Numbered from the stretch's first letter, positions 1 to 8,485 are shown. The stretch: 46,869 nucleotides of DNA from Oscillatoriales cyanobacterium (GCA_004294385.1 REAP01000013.1:1-46869), one strand, 5' to 3'. Numbers and translations: made by a program. Notes: generated by a model from the letters alone, not told the origin.

Positions 1-91
1 AATCTAAGTGGAATCAGTAGCGGCGATTTGAAAGCGCCTTTGAAGCTCAGGTTTTGGGCTATTCAAGAATCTCAGTGGCTTTAGCCCTGAG
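1..91 (+). other. possible 3' end of an ORF plus insertion-sequence-like hairpin
   Basis: A frame open from base 1 ends at a TAG at 82-84 (27 codons). Its stop lies inside a hairpin at 71-91, with stems CTCA/TGAG and GGCT/AGCC. In cyanobacteria a hairpin at the end of a tnpB-like frame is typical of IS200/IS605 right ends, so this may be the tail of such an element. The peptide itself is not recognisable as TnpB. The rest of the stretch up to 190 shows nothing else. Confidence 0.2.
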
Positions 92-190
92 AGTTTCAAC
101 CCTATAACGTTTATGCTCTTGCTTCAGCTTATACTGTGCTTTGGACAATATCTATCGGTAGTGATGCCGATCGCCTAGTATGAGAAATAA

Positions 191-2407
191 ATGACAAACG
201 GACAAAACGGGCAAAACGGACAAAAGAAAAAATTAGAAACTCAACTCTGGAATATTGCCGACTCGCTACGGGGCAAGATGAATGCCGATGAGTTTCGCGA
301 TTACTGCTTAGGGTTTATTTTTTATAAATACCTGTCCGAGCGGCAGTATCTGTATGCTAATGCAATATTGGCTGAGGATGGGATTGATTTTCTAGAGCTT
401 GATGAATCGTCAGCAGAAGGGCAGGAATATTTAGAGGCAATCAAAGAGGAGTCGATCGCACAGTTGGGGTATTTTCTGAAGCCGTCGGAGTTGTTTGGGG
501 CTTTGGCAAAGCGGGCTTTGGGGAATAAGGCGGAGGAGGAAGAGATTAGTGATGAGGAGTTGGAAGCGAGTTCCATTTTTATTTTGGACGATCTGACTCA
601 GGTGCTCAATAGCATTGAGCGATCGACAATGGGGAAGGAGAGTGAGGAGGATTTCGACCATTTGTTTGAGGATTTGGATCTGACTTCGACAAAGTTGGGG
701 CGGACTCCGAAGGCGAAGAATGCCCTGATTGCGAAGATTTTGGTGCATTTGAATAAAATTGATTTTCGGTTAGATGATAGCGAGAGTGATGTGCTGGGGG
801 ATGCCTACGAGTATTTGATTGGGCAGTTTGCGAGTGGGGCGGGGAAGAAGGCGGGGGAGTTTTATACGCCGCAGCAGGTTTCTAAGGTATTGGCGAAGAT
901 TGTGACGACGGGGAAGACTCGGCTGAAATCGGTGTACGATCCGACTTGTGGATCGGGTTCGTTGCTGTTGCGGGTGGCGCGCGAGGTGGATGAGGTTGGG
1001 GATTTTTACGGGCAGGAGATGAACCGAACAACCTATAACTTGGCGCGGATGAATATGATTTTGCATGGGGTGCATTATCGGAATTTTGATTTGCGGCAGG
1101 AGGATACGCTGGAACATCCGCAGCATGAGGGAATGCGGTTTGAGGCTGTTGTTGCGAATCCGCCGTTTTCGTCGCATTGGAGTGCGAATAAGCTGTTTGA
1201 GTCGGACGATCGCTTTAGTCAGTATGGGCGGTTAGCGCCGAGTTCTAAGGCGGATTTTGCGTTTGTGCAGCATATGCTGCATCATTTGGATGACAGTGGA
1301 ACGATGGCGGTGGTGTTGCCCCACGGGGTTTTGTTTCGGGGTGCGGCGGAGGGGCATATTCGGCGGTATTTGATCGAGGAGCGCAATTGGTTGGATGCGG
1401 TGATTGGGTTGCCTGCAAATATTTTTTATGGTACGAGTATTCCGACTTGTATTCTGGTTTTGAAGAAGTGTCGGGAGCATCCAGAAGATATTTTGTTTGT
1501 GGATGCGAGTGCTCATTTTGAGAAGGCGAAGAATCAGAATTTTTTGCGGGATGAGGATGTTGATAAGATTGTGGCGACTTATCGCGATCGGCTACAAGAA
1601 GACAAATATAGTTATTGTGCACCGTTGTCGGAGGTTGCGGAGAATGATTTTAATTTGAATATTCCGCGTTATGTGGATACGTTTGAGGAGGAGGAGGAGA
1701 TTGATTTACAGATAGTTACTCAAAGTCTTACTCAATTTCAGAAAAACATGGAGTCTGCCGATAGAGAAATCCGTAGGTTCTGTGATGAGTTAGATTTGCC
1801 TTTCCCAAATGGTTGCAATCTTCACTTGTTGCAAACCTATAAACGGGGCGTAATGCAGAAACTCTTTTCGCAACAAATTCGGTTTAAGTGCGATGATGGG
1901 CATCCATTTCCTGATTGGGAGAAGAAGAAGTTAGGGCAATTATTGACTATTCGTTATGGTAAAGATCATAAGGATTTAGAAGACGGCAATTATCCAGTTT
2001 TAGGAACTGGCGGAATAATGCGTTATGTCAATTCATATTTGTATGATAAACCTTCTATTTTAATTGGCAGAAAAGGAACAATAGATAAACCTCAATTTGT
2101 CACATATCCTTTTTGGACAGTAGATACTCTTTTTTATTCTGAAATTAGCCCTGACTTAATCCCATACTTTCTATTTTTAGTAGTTCAATCTATCAACTGG
2201 CAAAAATATAATGAAGCGACAGGAGTGCCAAGTTTAAATACATCATCAATCAACAATGTAAAAGTAATCATTCCGCCTGACAAAAAAGAACAAGAAAAAA
2301 TAGCTGATTTTTTGACGGCGATCGATAAAAAGCTTGAAGCCGTTGCCAAGCAAATCAATTTAACCGAACAATTCAAAAAAGGCTTACTACAAAAAATGTT
2401 TGTATAG
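191..2407 (+). CDS. hsdM: type I restriction-modification HsdM fused to a half HsdS subunit
   Basis: N6-adenine methyltransferase subunit with its own DNA-recognition half-site. Residues 15-170 form the N-terminal helical HsdM domain. SAM-binding motif I (DPTCGSGS) is at 250-257 and catalytic NPPF at 323-326. The usual HsdM ending, with an acidic run after IPRYVDTF, is at about 491-504. Instead of stopping, the chain continues in frame. Residues 549-565 (TYKRGVMQKLFSQQIRF) match the central conserved repeat of HsdS, 570-700 form one target-recognition domain, and 727-738 repeat the conserved helix end (FKKGLLQKMFV). The first HsdS recognition domain is absent. Two such chains would be expected to pair, as known half-S proteins do, and to read a symmetric bipartite site. 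The recognition part is more AT-rich than the methylase part. hsdR is 1.4 kb downstream. Confidence is high for HsdM and good for the S half. Confidence 0.9.
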   Translation: MTNGQNGQNGQKKKLETQLWNIADSLRGKMNADEFRDYCLGFIFYKYLSERQYLYANAILAEDGIDFLELDESSAEGQEYLEAIKEESIAQLGYFLKPSELFGALAKRALGNKAEEEEISDEELEASSIFILDDLTQVLNSIERSTMGKESEEDFDHLFEDLDLTSTKLGRTPKAKNALIAKILVHLNKIDFRLDDSESDVLGDAYEYLIGQFASGAGKKAGEFYTPQQVSKVLAKIVTTGKTRLKSVYDPTCGSGSLLLRVAREVDEVGDFYGQEMNRTTYNLARMNMILHGVHYRNFDLRQEDTLEHPQHEGMRFEAVVANPPFSSHWSANKLFESDDRFSQYGRLAPSSKADFAFVQHMLHHLDDSGTMAVVLPHGVLFRGAAEGHIRRYLIEERNWLDAVIGLPANIFYGTSIPTCILVLKKCREHPEDILFVDASAHFEKAKNQNFLRDEDVDKIVATYRDRLQEDKYSYCAPLSEVAENDFNLNIPRYVDTFEEEEEIDLQIVTQSLTQFQKNMESADREIRRFCDELDLPFPNGCNLHLLQTYKRGVMQKLFSQQIRFKCDDGHPFPDWEKKKLGQLLTIRYGKDHKDLEDGNYPVLGTGGIMRYVNSYLYDKPSILIGRKGTIDKPQFVTYPFWTVDTLFYSEISPDLIPYFLFLVVQSINWQKYNEATGVPSLNTSSINNVKVIIPPDKKEQEKIADFLTAIDKKLEAVAKQINLTEQFKKGLLQKMFV

Positions 2408-2449
2408 CTTGTTAAAATAGTACCAAAACCAGCTAAGGAGTGATTTCCC

Positions 2450-3034
2450 ATGATCGCAACTAAAGAAAACTTCCCTCAAATGACCCCAGGAGAATACTTT
2501 GCATGGGAAGAAAAGCAACTAGAAAAACACGAACTGATCGACGGTCAAGTCTACGCCATGAGCGGCGGTAGCGTTAATCATAGCCGCATCGCAATTCGAT
2601 TTGCGACTATGGTTGATACCCACTTAGATGCTAGTAGTTGCATAACAGGTAACTCAGACCTGAGAGTTAATATTGTTGGCACAAATAACTATATCTACCC
2701 CGATGTCAGTGCCACCTGCGACGATCGCGATAAAACCACAACCCAATACATTACCTATCCCTGCCTCATCGTTGAAGTTCTGTCTCCTAGCACTGAGACA
2801 TACGACAGAAGCAGCAAATTTAGACTTTACCGCAAAAATCCAAACTTACAAGATTACTTATTAGTTAGTTCCACTAGCATTGAAATGGATTTGTATCACA
2901 AAAACGAATCAGGAGACTGGTTAATTATTAACTACCAAGAGGGCGACACCGTGAAACTCAAAAGCATTAATTTAAGCTTTGCGATCGAGCAAATTTATCG
3001 CAACCTCGATCTCACACCAGAAACAACACCCTAA
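2450..3034 (+). CDS. Uma2 (DUF820) family putative endonuclease
   Basis: 194-residue member of the Uma2 family, a PD-(D/E)xK nuclease-fold family greatly expanded in cyanobacteria. Its substrate is unknown. The expected residues are visible: PD at 84-85, E109 in the IVEVLSPST block, and K123. The ATG follows an AAGGAG ribosome site at 2434-2439. It lies 43 bp behind hsdM-S, inside the restriction locus. The leader just upstream is duplicated before the vapB-like gene (see 3193). A defence role is not shown; Uma2 genes are also common outside defence loci. Confidence 0.85.
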   Translation: MIATKENFPQMTPGEYFAWEEKQLEKHELIDGQVYAMSGGSVNHSRIAIRFATMVDTHLDASSCITGNSDLRVNIVGTNNYIYPDVSATCDDRDKTTTQYITYPCLIVEVLSPSTETYDRSSKFRLYRKNPNLQDYLLVSSTSIEMDLYHKNESGDWLIINYQEGDTVKLKSINLSFAIEQIYRNLDLTPETTP

Positions 3035-3048
3035 AATTGAAAAAGCTT

Positions 3049-3193
3049 ATACCAATTTAATGGGTCGTTGCATATATTTCGATCCCCCTAAATCCCCCTT
3101 AAGAAGGGGGACTTCGATCGGAATCTTCTCCCCCCCTTATTAAGGGGGGCTAGGGGGGATCAGATTCTATGCAGCTTCATAAAAAACTGGTAT
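3049..3193 (+). mobile_element. 145-bp miniature inverted-repeat element, copy 1
   Basis: Starts ATACCAATTT and ends AAACTGGTAT, an imperfect terminal inverted repeat, with TA-rich flanks. Inside are two G/C-run hairpins built on CCCCCTTAAGAAGGGGG and CCCCCTTATTAAGGGGGG. The copy at 6800-6944 is its reverse complement with about ten differences and exactly the same length. There is no coding capacity. TA flanks would fit mobilisation by an IS630/Tc1-type transposase, which is an inference. Confidence 0.8.
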
Positions 3194-3258
3194 TACTGCA
3201 AAAAATGTTTGTGTAAATTGTTAAAATAGTACCAAAGCTAACCAAGGAGAAACCCATG
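3193..3258 (+). pseudogene. duplicated hsdS 3' tail and leader
   Basis: Bases 3193-3216 read LLQKMFV-stop, identical in protein to the last seven residues of hsdM-S at 2384-2407. The following ~40 bp (TTGTTAAAATAGTACCAAA, then an AAGGAG site and ATG) match the leader of the Uma2 gene at 2408-2452. It is therefore a second copy of an hsdS end plus leader, cut on its left by the 145-bp element. Either a second specificity gene was lost here or the uma2 segment arrived by a duplicating insertion. Confidence 0.75.
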
Positions 3259-3489
3259 CTAACTCTAGAAATGGCAATCCAAAAAATCCAACAGTTCCCT
3301 CCCGAACAACGCAATAAAGTGATTGAGTTTATTGAGTTCCTAGAATTTCAATCTCATCAAGCTGCTCCCACCCCAACCCAGTCCGAACCCGACTCAGAAG
3401 GAGCATTTTTCGAGCTAGCCGGAATCTGGGAAAACAAAGACATCACCGCCGCATCCCTCCGCGCCGAAGCCTGGAGAGAAACCAAGTAA
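3256..3489 (+). CDS. VapB-like antitoxin (DUF2281 type)
   Basis: 77-residue protein with an N-terminal helical region (roughly residues 6-30, rich in QQFPPEQRNKVIEFIEF) and an acidic, probably flexible C-terminal half that would bind the toxin. It precedes a PIN-domain gene, and its TAA stop shares one base with the next ATG (TAATG). This is the standard coupling of antitoxin and toxin. The ribosome site AAGGAG is at 3244-3249. The pair probably represses its own promoter, as is usual for this type, but no operator was identified. Confidence 0.8.
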   Translation: MLTLEMAIQKIQQFPPEQRNKVIEFIEFLEFQSHQAAPTPTQSEPDSEGAFFELAGIWENKDITAASLRAEAWRETK

Positions 3490-3863
3490 TGATCTTATGT
3501 GACACAAATGTACTTATAGAATTCTACAAAGGCAATCCCGCGATCGTCCAAGAGCTAGGACGGATCGGAGTGGCGCGACTGGCAATCAGCGTTATCACCC
3601 AAGCCGAACTCTACTACGGTGCGCTCAACAAAGCCGAATTACTCAGAATCCAAAAACACCTAAACCTACTGCACAACCTGCCGATCGATCGTCAAGTCTC
3701 TAGTCAGTTCATTCAACTCATGGCGCAATATTCCCTCAGTCATAAACTCACTATCCCCGATGCCCTGATTGCTGCTACCGCCCTAGTCAACGACCTAGAA
3801 CTATACACACTCAATATCAAAGACTTTCGCTTTATTGAAAACCTCAGACTATATCATCCTTAG
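3489..3863 (+). CDS. vapC: VapC-family PIN-domain ribonuclease toxin
   Basis: 124-residue PIN-domain protein. The four acidic metal ligands are in place: D5 in the CDTNVLI opening, E40 in TQAELYYG, D91 in IPDALIAA and D112 in NIKDF. VapC toxins are Mg-dependent ribonucleases, usually cutting tRNA or rRNA. The start overlaps the antitoxin stop. Only three bases separate its stop from the hsdR start, so toxin, antitoxin and restriction subunit are probably on one transcript. A toxin inside a restriction locus could help keep the locus, which is an inference. Confidence 0.9.
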   Translation: MILCDTNVLIEFYKGNPAIVQELGRIGVARLAISVITQAELYYGALNKAELLRIQKHLNLLHNLPIDRQVSSQFIQLMAQYSLSHKLTIPDALIAATALVNDLELYTLNIKDFRFIENLRLYHP

Positions 3864-3866
3864 ACC

Positions 3867-6734
3867 ATGACCCAATCAGAACAACAACTCGAACAGAATC
3901 TGATCGATCGCCTGACGGGACTTGGCTACGAACCCGTCACCATCCGCAACGCCGCCGAACTCACCGCCAACCTCAAAACCCAACTCGAAAAACATAACAA
4001 TACCCAACTCAGCCCCGAAGAATTTAAAGGAGTCCTCAACCACCTCGACAAAGGTAACATCTTCGATCGCGCCGATCGCCTCCGCGACAAAATGCAACTC
4101 CCCCGCGACGATGGCACCACCACTTACCTCGAATTCCTCAACACCGAACACTGGTGTCAAAATCAATACCAAGTCACCCACCAAATCGCCCAACAAGGCA
4201 GCTACAAAAACTGCTACGACGTAACCTTACTAATCAACGGTCTCCCCCTTGTCCAAATCGAACTCAAACGCCGAGGCTTAGAATTAAAAGAAGCCTTTAA
4301 CCAAATTAACCGCTATCAAAGACATTCCTACAGCGCAGAATTTGGACTGTTTCAATATGTTCAAATATTCGTAATTTCTAACGGATTCAATACCCGCTAC
4401 TACGCCAACAATCGCAAACAAGAATTCAAACAAACCTTCTATTGGGCCGACTCAGAAAATAATTTAATTACCCAACTCGACGACTTCGCTGCTGCCTTCC
4501 TGGAGAAATGCCACCTCTCCAAAATGATCTGCAAATACATCGTCCTGCACCAATCTGACAAAGTGCTGATGGTGCTGCGTCCCTACCAATATTACGCCGT
4601 CGAAGCCATCATTGAGCGCGTCAAAAACACCGACAAAGACGGCTATATCTGGCACACCACAGGCTCAGGCAAAACCCTCACCAGCTTCAAAGCCGCCCAA
4701 ATCCTCACCGCACTCCCCAAAGTCCATAAAGTGCTGTTTGTCGTCGATCGCGCTGACCTCGACTACCAAACCAGCAAAGAATTCAACCACTTCAGCCCCG
4801 ACTGCGTAGATACCACCGAGAGCACCAGAGAACTCGTCAATCAGATGACAGGCGACAGCAATCTCATCGTCACCACGATCCAAAAACTGAATAACGCCAT
4901 CAGAAACCCGCGCCATGAATCCGTCATGGAACGCCTGCGGAATCAGCGTATCGTTTTTATCTTCGATGAATGTCACCGTTCCCAATTTGGCGAAACCCAC
5001 AAAAATATTGTCAAATTCTTCCCCAACGCCCAAATGTTTGGCTTTACTGGCACACCCATCTTCGCCGACAACGCCGCCAGTAATGCCTATGGCAAACGTA
5101 CCACCAAAGATTTATTCCAAGAGTGTCTGCATAGATATGTGATCACTAATGCGATCGCCGACGAAAACGTGCTTAAATTCTCCGTTGAATATTGGGGAAA
5201 AATCAAGCGCAAAGACGGCAGCCTGATCACCGAACCCAAACTCGATCGCGAATTCTTTGAAAACCCCGATCGCATTTCCCTAATCGTTGATTGGATTATC
5301 GACAACCACAACCGCAAAACCCACGGCAGAAAATTCTCTGCCATGCTCTGTGTCAACAGCGTCGATACCCTCATTACCTATTACGAAATCTTTAAAGCTA
5401 AACAAAAACAAGGCTTACACGATCTGCGCGTCATCACCATCTTTACCCCCGGCATTAACGAAGCCGACGACGAAGCCAATGGCCTGATTGGCGAACCGGA
5501 TTTCAATATCGCCACCGATCCGAACTATATCCACAGCCGCGACAAACTCAAAGCATTCATCGCTGACTATAATCAACAGTACCAAACCCAACATTCTGCC
5601 AAAGATAGCACAGCCTTCTACACCTACTACAAAGATATCTCGAAACGGATGAAAGACCGCGATCGGGAAAATGCTCAGGATCGCGATCGTGCTGATATTC
5701 TGTTAGTTGTTAATATGTTTCTCACGGGCTTCGATGTCAAAAAGCTCAATACGCTCTACGTCGATAAAAACCTCCAATATCACGGACTGATTCAAGCCTA
5801 TTCCCGCACCAACCGCATTTTGGGCGAACTCAAATCCCAAGGCAATATTGTTTGTTTCCGTAACCTCAAAGAAAACACTGATCGAGCCGTCGCGCTCTTC
5901 TCCGATACCAACGCCAAGGAAGAAATATTTATCGAACCCTATGAATACTACATTGACAAATTTAATGATGGTGTGCAAGAGCTGAGGGCGATCGCTGCTA
6001 TCCCCAACGATGTCAATAAACTCATCGATGAAGACGACCAAATTGAATTCGTCAAAGCCTTTCGTAATCTGATCCGTGTACTAAACGTCAGCAAATCCTT
6101 CACCGAGTTTGATTTTGCTGCTCTCAACATGGACGAACAGACCTTTGAAGACTACAAGAGCAAGTATCTCGATATTTACGACAGAACGCGATCGGGCAAT
6201 GAGGAGAAAAAGGATTCCATCATTGAAGAAGTTGATTTTGAACTAGAACTCATTCAACGTGATGAAATCAACGTTTCCTACATTCTCAAACTCCTAATGG
6301 AACTCCGACAAAATACCGAAACTACTGAGGAAGACTATCAGAAGAAAAAAGAGTTTATTCTTGATCTCGTTGGGCAAGAAGTCCAGTTGCGTAGTAAACG
6401 CGATCTGATTGAAAAATTCATTGACGAGCGGATGCCTACGCTTGAGTCAGAAGATTCGATCGCAACTGTATTTCAGAACTTCTGGAATCAAGAACGCAGT
6501 GAAGCCGTTCGCCAGTTATGCCTCAAGGAAAATCTAAAAGTCGAAGCTGTGAATCAAATGATCGCCGACTATAAATTTTCAGGTAAGGAACCATTAAGGG
6601 ATACAGTGCTGAATGCTTGTAATGAAAAACCCAAACTATTAGAGCGCAAAAAAGTCTTCGATCGAGTCGTCTCGAAATTACTCGACATCATCAACAAGTT
6701 TGATGACGCTCTTGGTGAGTTTGAAGAATCATAA
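3867..6734 (+). CDS. hsdR: type I restriction enzyme R subunit (HsdR)
   Basis: 955-residue motor and nuclease subunit. It cleaves DNA after ATP-driven translocation when joined to the M and S parts. The nuclease PD-(D/E)xK set is D118, E132 and K134 (IELKRRG). Helicase motifs are Walker A TGSGKT at 265-270, DECH at 367-370 and FTGTP at 393-397, followed by the second RecA domain with the TGFDVK region near 615 and a helical C-terminal domain. Length is typical and the frame is intact. There is no clear Shine-Dalgarno, so translation is probably coupled to vapC. The first half is strikingly C-rich at third codon positions (CTC, ATC, CGC), unlike the G/T-rich hsdM, which suggests a separate origin. 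Confidence 0.95.
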   Translation: MTQSEQQLEQNLIDRLTGLGYEPVTIRNAAELTANLKTQLEKHNNTQLSPEEFKGVLNHLDKGNIFDRADRLRDKMQLPRDDGTTTYLEFLNTEHWCQNQYQVTHQIAQQGSYKNCYDVTLLINGLPLVQIELKRRGLELKEAFNQINRYQRHSYSAEFGLFQYVQIFVISNGFNTRYYANNRKQEFKQTFYWADSENNLITQLDDFAAAFLEKCHLSKMICKYIVLHQSDKVLMVLRPYQYYAVEAIIERVKNTDKDGYIWHTTGSGKTLTSFKAAQILTALPKVHKVLFVVDRADLDYQTSKEFNHFSPDCVDTTESTRELVNQMTGDSNLIVTTIQKLNNAIRNPRHESVMERLRNQRIVFIFDECHRSQFGETHKNIVKFFPNAQMFGFTGTPIFADNAASNAYGKRTTKDLFQECLHRYVITNAIADENVLKFSVEYWGKIKRKDGSLITEPKLDREFFENPDRISLIVDWIIDNHNRKTHGRKFSAMLCVNSVDTLITYYEIFKAKQKQGLHDLRVITIFTPGINEADDEANGLIGEPDFNIATDPNYIHSRDKLKAFIADYNQQYQTQHSAKDSTAFYTYYKDISKRMKDRDRENAQDRDRADILLVVNMFLTGFDVKKLNTLYVDKNLQYHGLIQAYSRTNRILGELKSQGNIVCFRNLKENTDRAVALFSDTNAKEEIFIEPYEYYIDKFNDGVQELRAIAAIPNDVNKLIDEDDQIEFVKAFRNLIRVLNVSKSFTEFDFAALNMDEQTFEDYKSKYLDIYDRTRSGNEEKKDSIIEEVDFELELIQRDEINVSYILKLLMELRQNTETTEEDYQKKKEFILDLVGQEVQLRSKRDLIEKFIDERMPTLESEDSIATVFQNFWNQERSEAVRQLCLKENLKVEAVNQMIADYKFSGKEPLRDTVLNACNEKPKLLERKKVFDRVVSKLLDIINKFDDALGEFEES

Positions 6735-6799
6735 AATAGCCCTCAGAGCGATCGGCAAATCAGCGTCAACCGCTATTATCAGCATCGACTAACCAATTA

Positions 6800-6944
6800 A
6801 TACCAGTTTTTTATGAGGCTGCATAGAATCCGATCCCCCCTAACCCCCCTTAATAAGGGGGGGACAAGATTCCGATCAAAGTCCCCCTTCTTAAGGGGAA
6901 TTTAGGGGGATCGAGATATATGCAACGACCCATTAAATTGGTAT
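6800..6944 (-). mobile_element. 145-bp miniature inverted-repeat element, copy 2
   Basis: Reverse complement of the element at 3049-3193, same length, with ATACCAG and TTGGTAT ends. The two copies bracket the vapBC-hsdR segment head to head. The hairpins lie 65 bp after the hsdR stop and 6 bp before the LysR stop, so they may also act as a transcription barrier between the convergent genes. Confidence 0.8.
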
Positions 6945-6950
6945 AACCAG

Positions 6951-7883
6951 TCAAGAAGGATTGATCGGAAACTCGCCCCCACTCTCAACCTCGGCGGCAG
7001 TTGTAACTAAATCCAAAAACGCAAACACAGCCGGAATTAACAGCGCATCCCGCAACACAGCCACCCCAATTACCCTCTCAAAATCCTTTGGCAAACTGCA
7101 AATTTTTACCTTGGCTGGTATCGGTTCCGCCGCCAAACGTGGCAGAATTGCTGTACCCAAACCTTGCATTACCATACTGACAATAGTTGAATCTTCGCTG
7201 AGTTCGTAAGCGATATTTAAGGGAAACTCTGAAGTTGCCAAATACTTGCGAAGTGGTATCGAACAAGCTGTTTCTGGCGGCTGCAAAATCAGCGGATAAG
7301 CCGCTAATTCTTCCCAGGTAATCTTAGCATTTAGTAATTTGGCACTTGGTGGCAGTAATACAATATATTTATCTCGTAAAATTTCCCTTGTTTCAAATTC
7401 ATTCGAGATGGGAAGAGAGACAAAGCCGATGTCTGCTTTGCCCGATCGCAAAGCTTCTTCCACAGCCTGGGTATAATAGACTTCGGTAATGCTGACAGCA
7501 ATCTTGGGAAAGCGATCGCGAAATTTGGCTATAATACCAGGCAGGATATGAGTTGCGACACTCCGAAACGTAACTATCCGCACCTGGCCACCCTGCAAAC
7601 CTTTTTCTAAATCCGCTTCTTTCAGCATCATTTCTAAGGCGCGGGCTATTTGATGTCCATGAATCAACACCCTTTCCCCCACTGGCGTCAGTTGAGCTCC
7701 ATGTCGCCCCCGGTGAAATAGCTGCACTCCCAATTCTGATTCCAAAGAGGCGATGGCGTGGCTGACTGCTGACTGCGACAGTTCCAATTGCAAAGCGGCC
7801 CCGCTAAAATTTGCACAGTCTGCTACTGCTATCAAAGCCTGAATTTGAGAGAGTTTCATCCGCCGCGTATTGATTTCGTTCAT
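6951..7883 (-). CDS. LysR-family transcriptional regulator
   Basis: 310-residue LysR-type activator/repressor. The winged helix-turn-helix occupies residues 9-68, with the usual ANFSGAALQLELSQSAVSHAIASLE recognition region, followed by a linker helix and a periplasmic-binding-fold effector domain (about 95-300). The effector cannot be told from sequence. It is divergent from a small gene at 8106, with 222 bp between them, the common arrangement for LysR control of a neighbour. Start chosen at 7883 because an AGG lies about 10 bases upstream. A second ATG at 7859 is also possible. Confidence 0.9.
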   Translation of the reverse strand: MNEINTRRMKLSQIQALIAVADCANFSGAALQLELSQSAVSHAIASLESELGVQLFHRGRHGAQLTPVGERVLIHGHQIARALEMMLKEADLEKGLQGGQVRIVTFRSVATHILPGIIAKFRDRFPKIAVSITEVYYTQAVEEALRSGKADIGFVSLPISNEFETREILRDKYIVLLPPSAKLLNAKITWEELAAYPLILQPPETACSIPLRKYLATSEFPLNIAYELSEDSTIVSMVMQGLGTAILPRLAAEPIPAKVKICSLPKDFERVIGVAVLRDALLIPAVFAFLDLVTTAAEVESGGEFPINPS

Positions 7884-7922
7884 AACTTTTTTGCCTGGAA
7901 TGTCAATCTATCGATTTTATTC

Positions 7923-7949
7923 ATGCAAGCTATGCAAGGAATGCTTTGA
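7923..7949. promoter_or_regulatory. three 9-bp direct repeats in the divergent LysR promoter region
   Basis: ATGCAAGCT, ATGCAAGGA and ATGCTTTGA follow one another without gaps, 40 bp in front of the LysR gene. Repeats at near-helical spacing in a divergent regulator intergenic region suggest protein binding. A canonical T-N11-A site is not evident, so the binding protein is unknown. Confidence 0.3.
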
Positions 7950-8105
7950 TTGTTATTTTGCCAAGAGTTAAGGTGAATTTATCAGGTAACAGATTCATTT
8001 TCACAGGATTTATATATCAATTTTTTGTGGTAATTATGAGCAAATTTTTGACAATTTTAGCGTGGTGTATTTCCTGTTGAGTTTAACACGATTGAGGTGT
8101 TGGTT

Positions 8106-8420
8106 ATGTCTACTTTTCAAAAGTTGCGTAAGTCCAAATTGTTGAGATTTGTTTGGATTGGCGATCGGGCTTTAACAACAAAAAAACAGCAAGGGCGATG
8201 GCTGGGAACACCGCAAGCTAGGCTCTTTTTAGTTATGAATCAAATTTGGCAGTTTTTGCTGTCTGCGGCGGCTGCCGAGAACGAACTGAGAATTTGGCAG
8301 ACCTCAGATAACGATGGTAACACTTGGTGGCACGGTTGCGATCGGGCGACAGGTCGCTCTACCCGTGTGGTGACTGATGACGAAATGCGCGCTTGGATCG
8401 ATCGGCATTATTACCAATAG
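8106..8420 (+). CDS. conserved hypothetical protein, 104 residues
   Basis: Small basic soluble protein, not assigned to a family. The N-terminus is rich in Lys/Arg, followed by a hydrophobic stretch (FLVMNQIWQFLLSAAAAE, near residues 42-59) and a Trp-rich tail (TWWHGCDRATGRSTRVVTDDE). The ATG at 8106 has a GAGG site eight bases ahead. A GTG nine bases earlier is in frame but leaves no room for that site. It is divergent from the LysR gene and may be its target. Confidence 0.65.
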   Translation: MSTFQKLRKSKLLRFVWIGDRALTTKKQQGRWLGTPQARLFLVMNQIWQFLLSAAAAENELRIWQTSDNDGNTWWHGCDRATGRSTRVVTDDEMRAWIDRHYYQ

Positions 8421-8485
8421 TTGATTGCATATTGTTTGGAGTTGAGTTGATTTACAACTTTTTTAAATCAAGTGAAATACAGTGA

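Noticed and set aside
770..1622. Long minus-strand open frames opposite hsdM
   Set aside because: They are Arg/His/Pro-rich antisense translations of a strongly conserved methylase with biased codons.
191..6734. Locus as a BREX, DISARM or other newer defence island
   Set aside because: Only classical type I M/S/R parts, a Uma2 protein and a VapBC pair are present; no PglZ, BrxC, DrmA or similar protein is seen.
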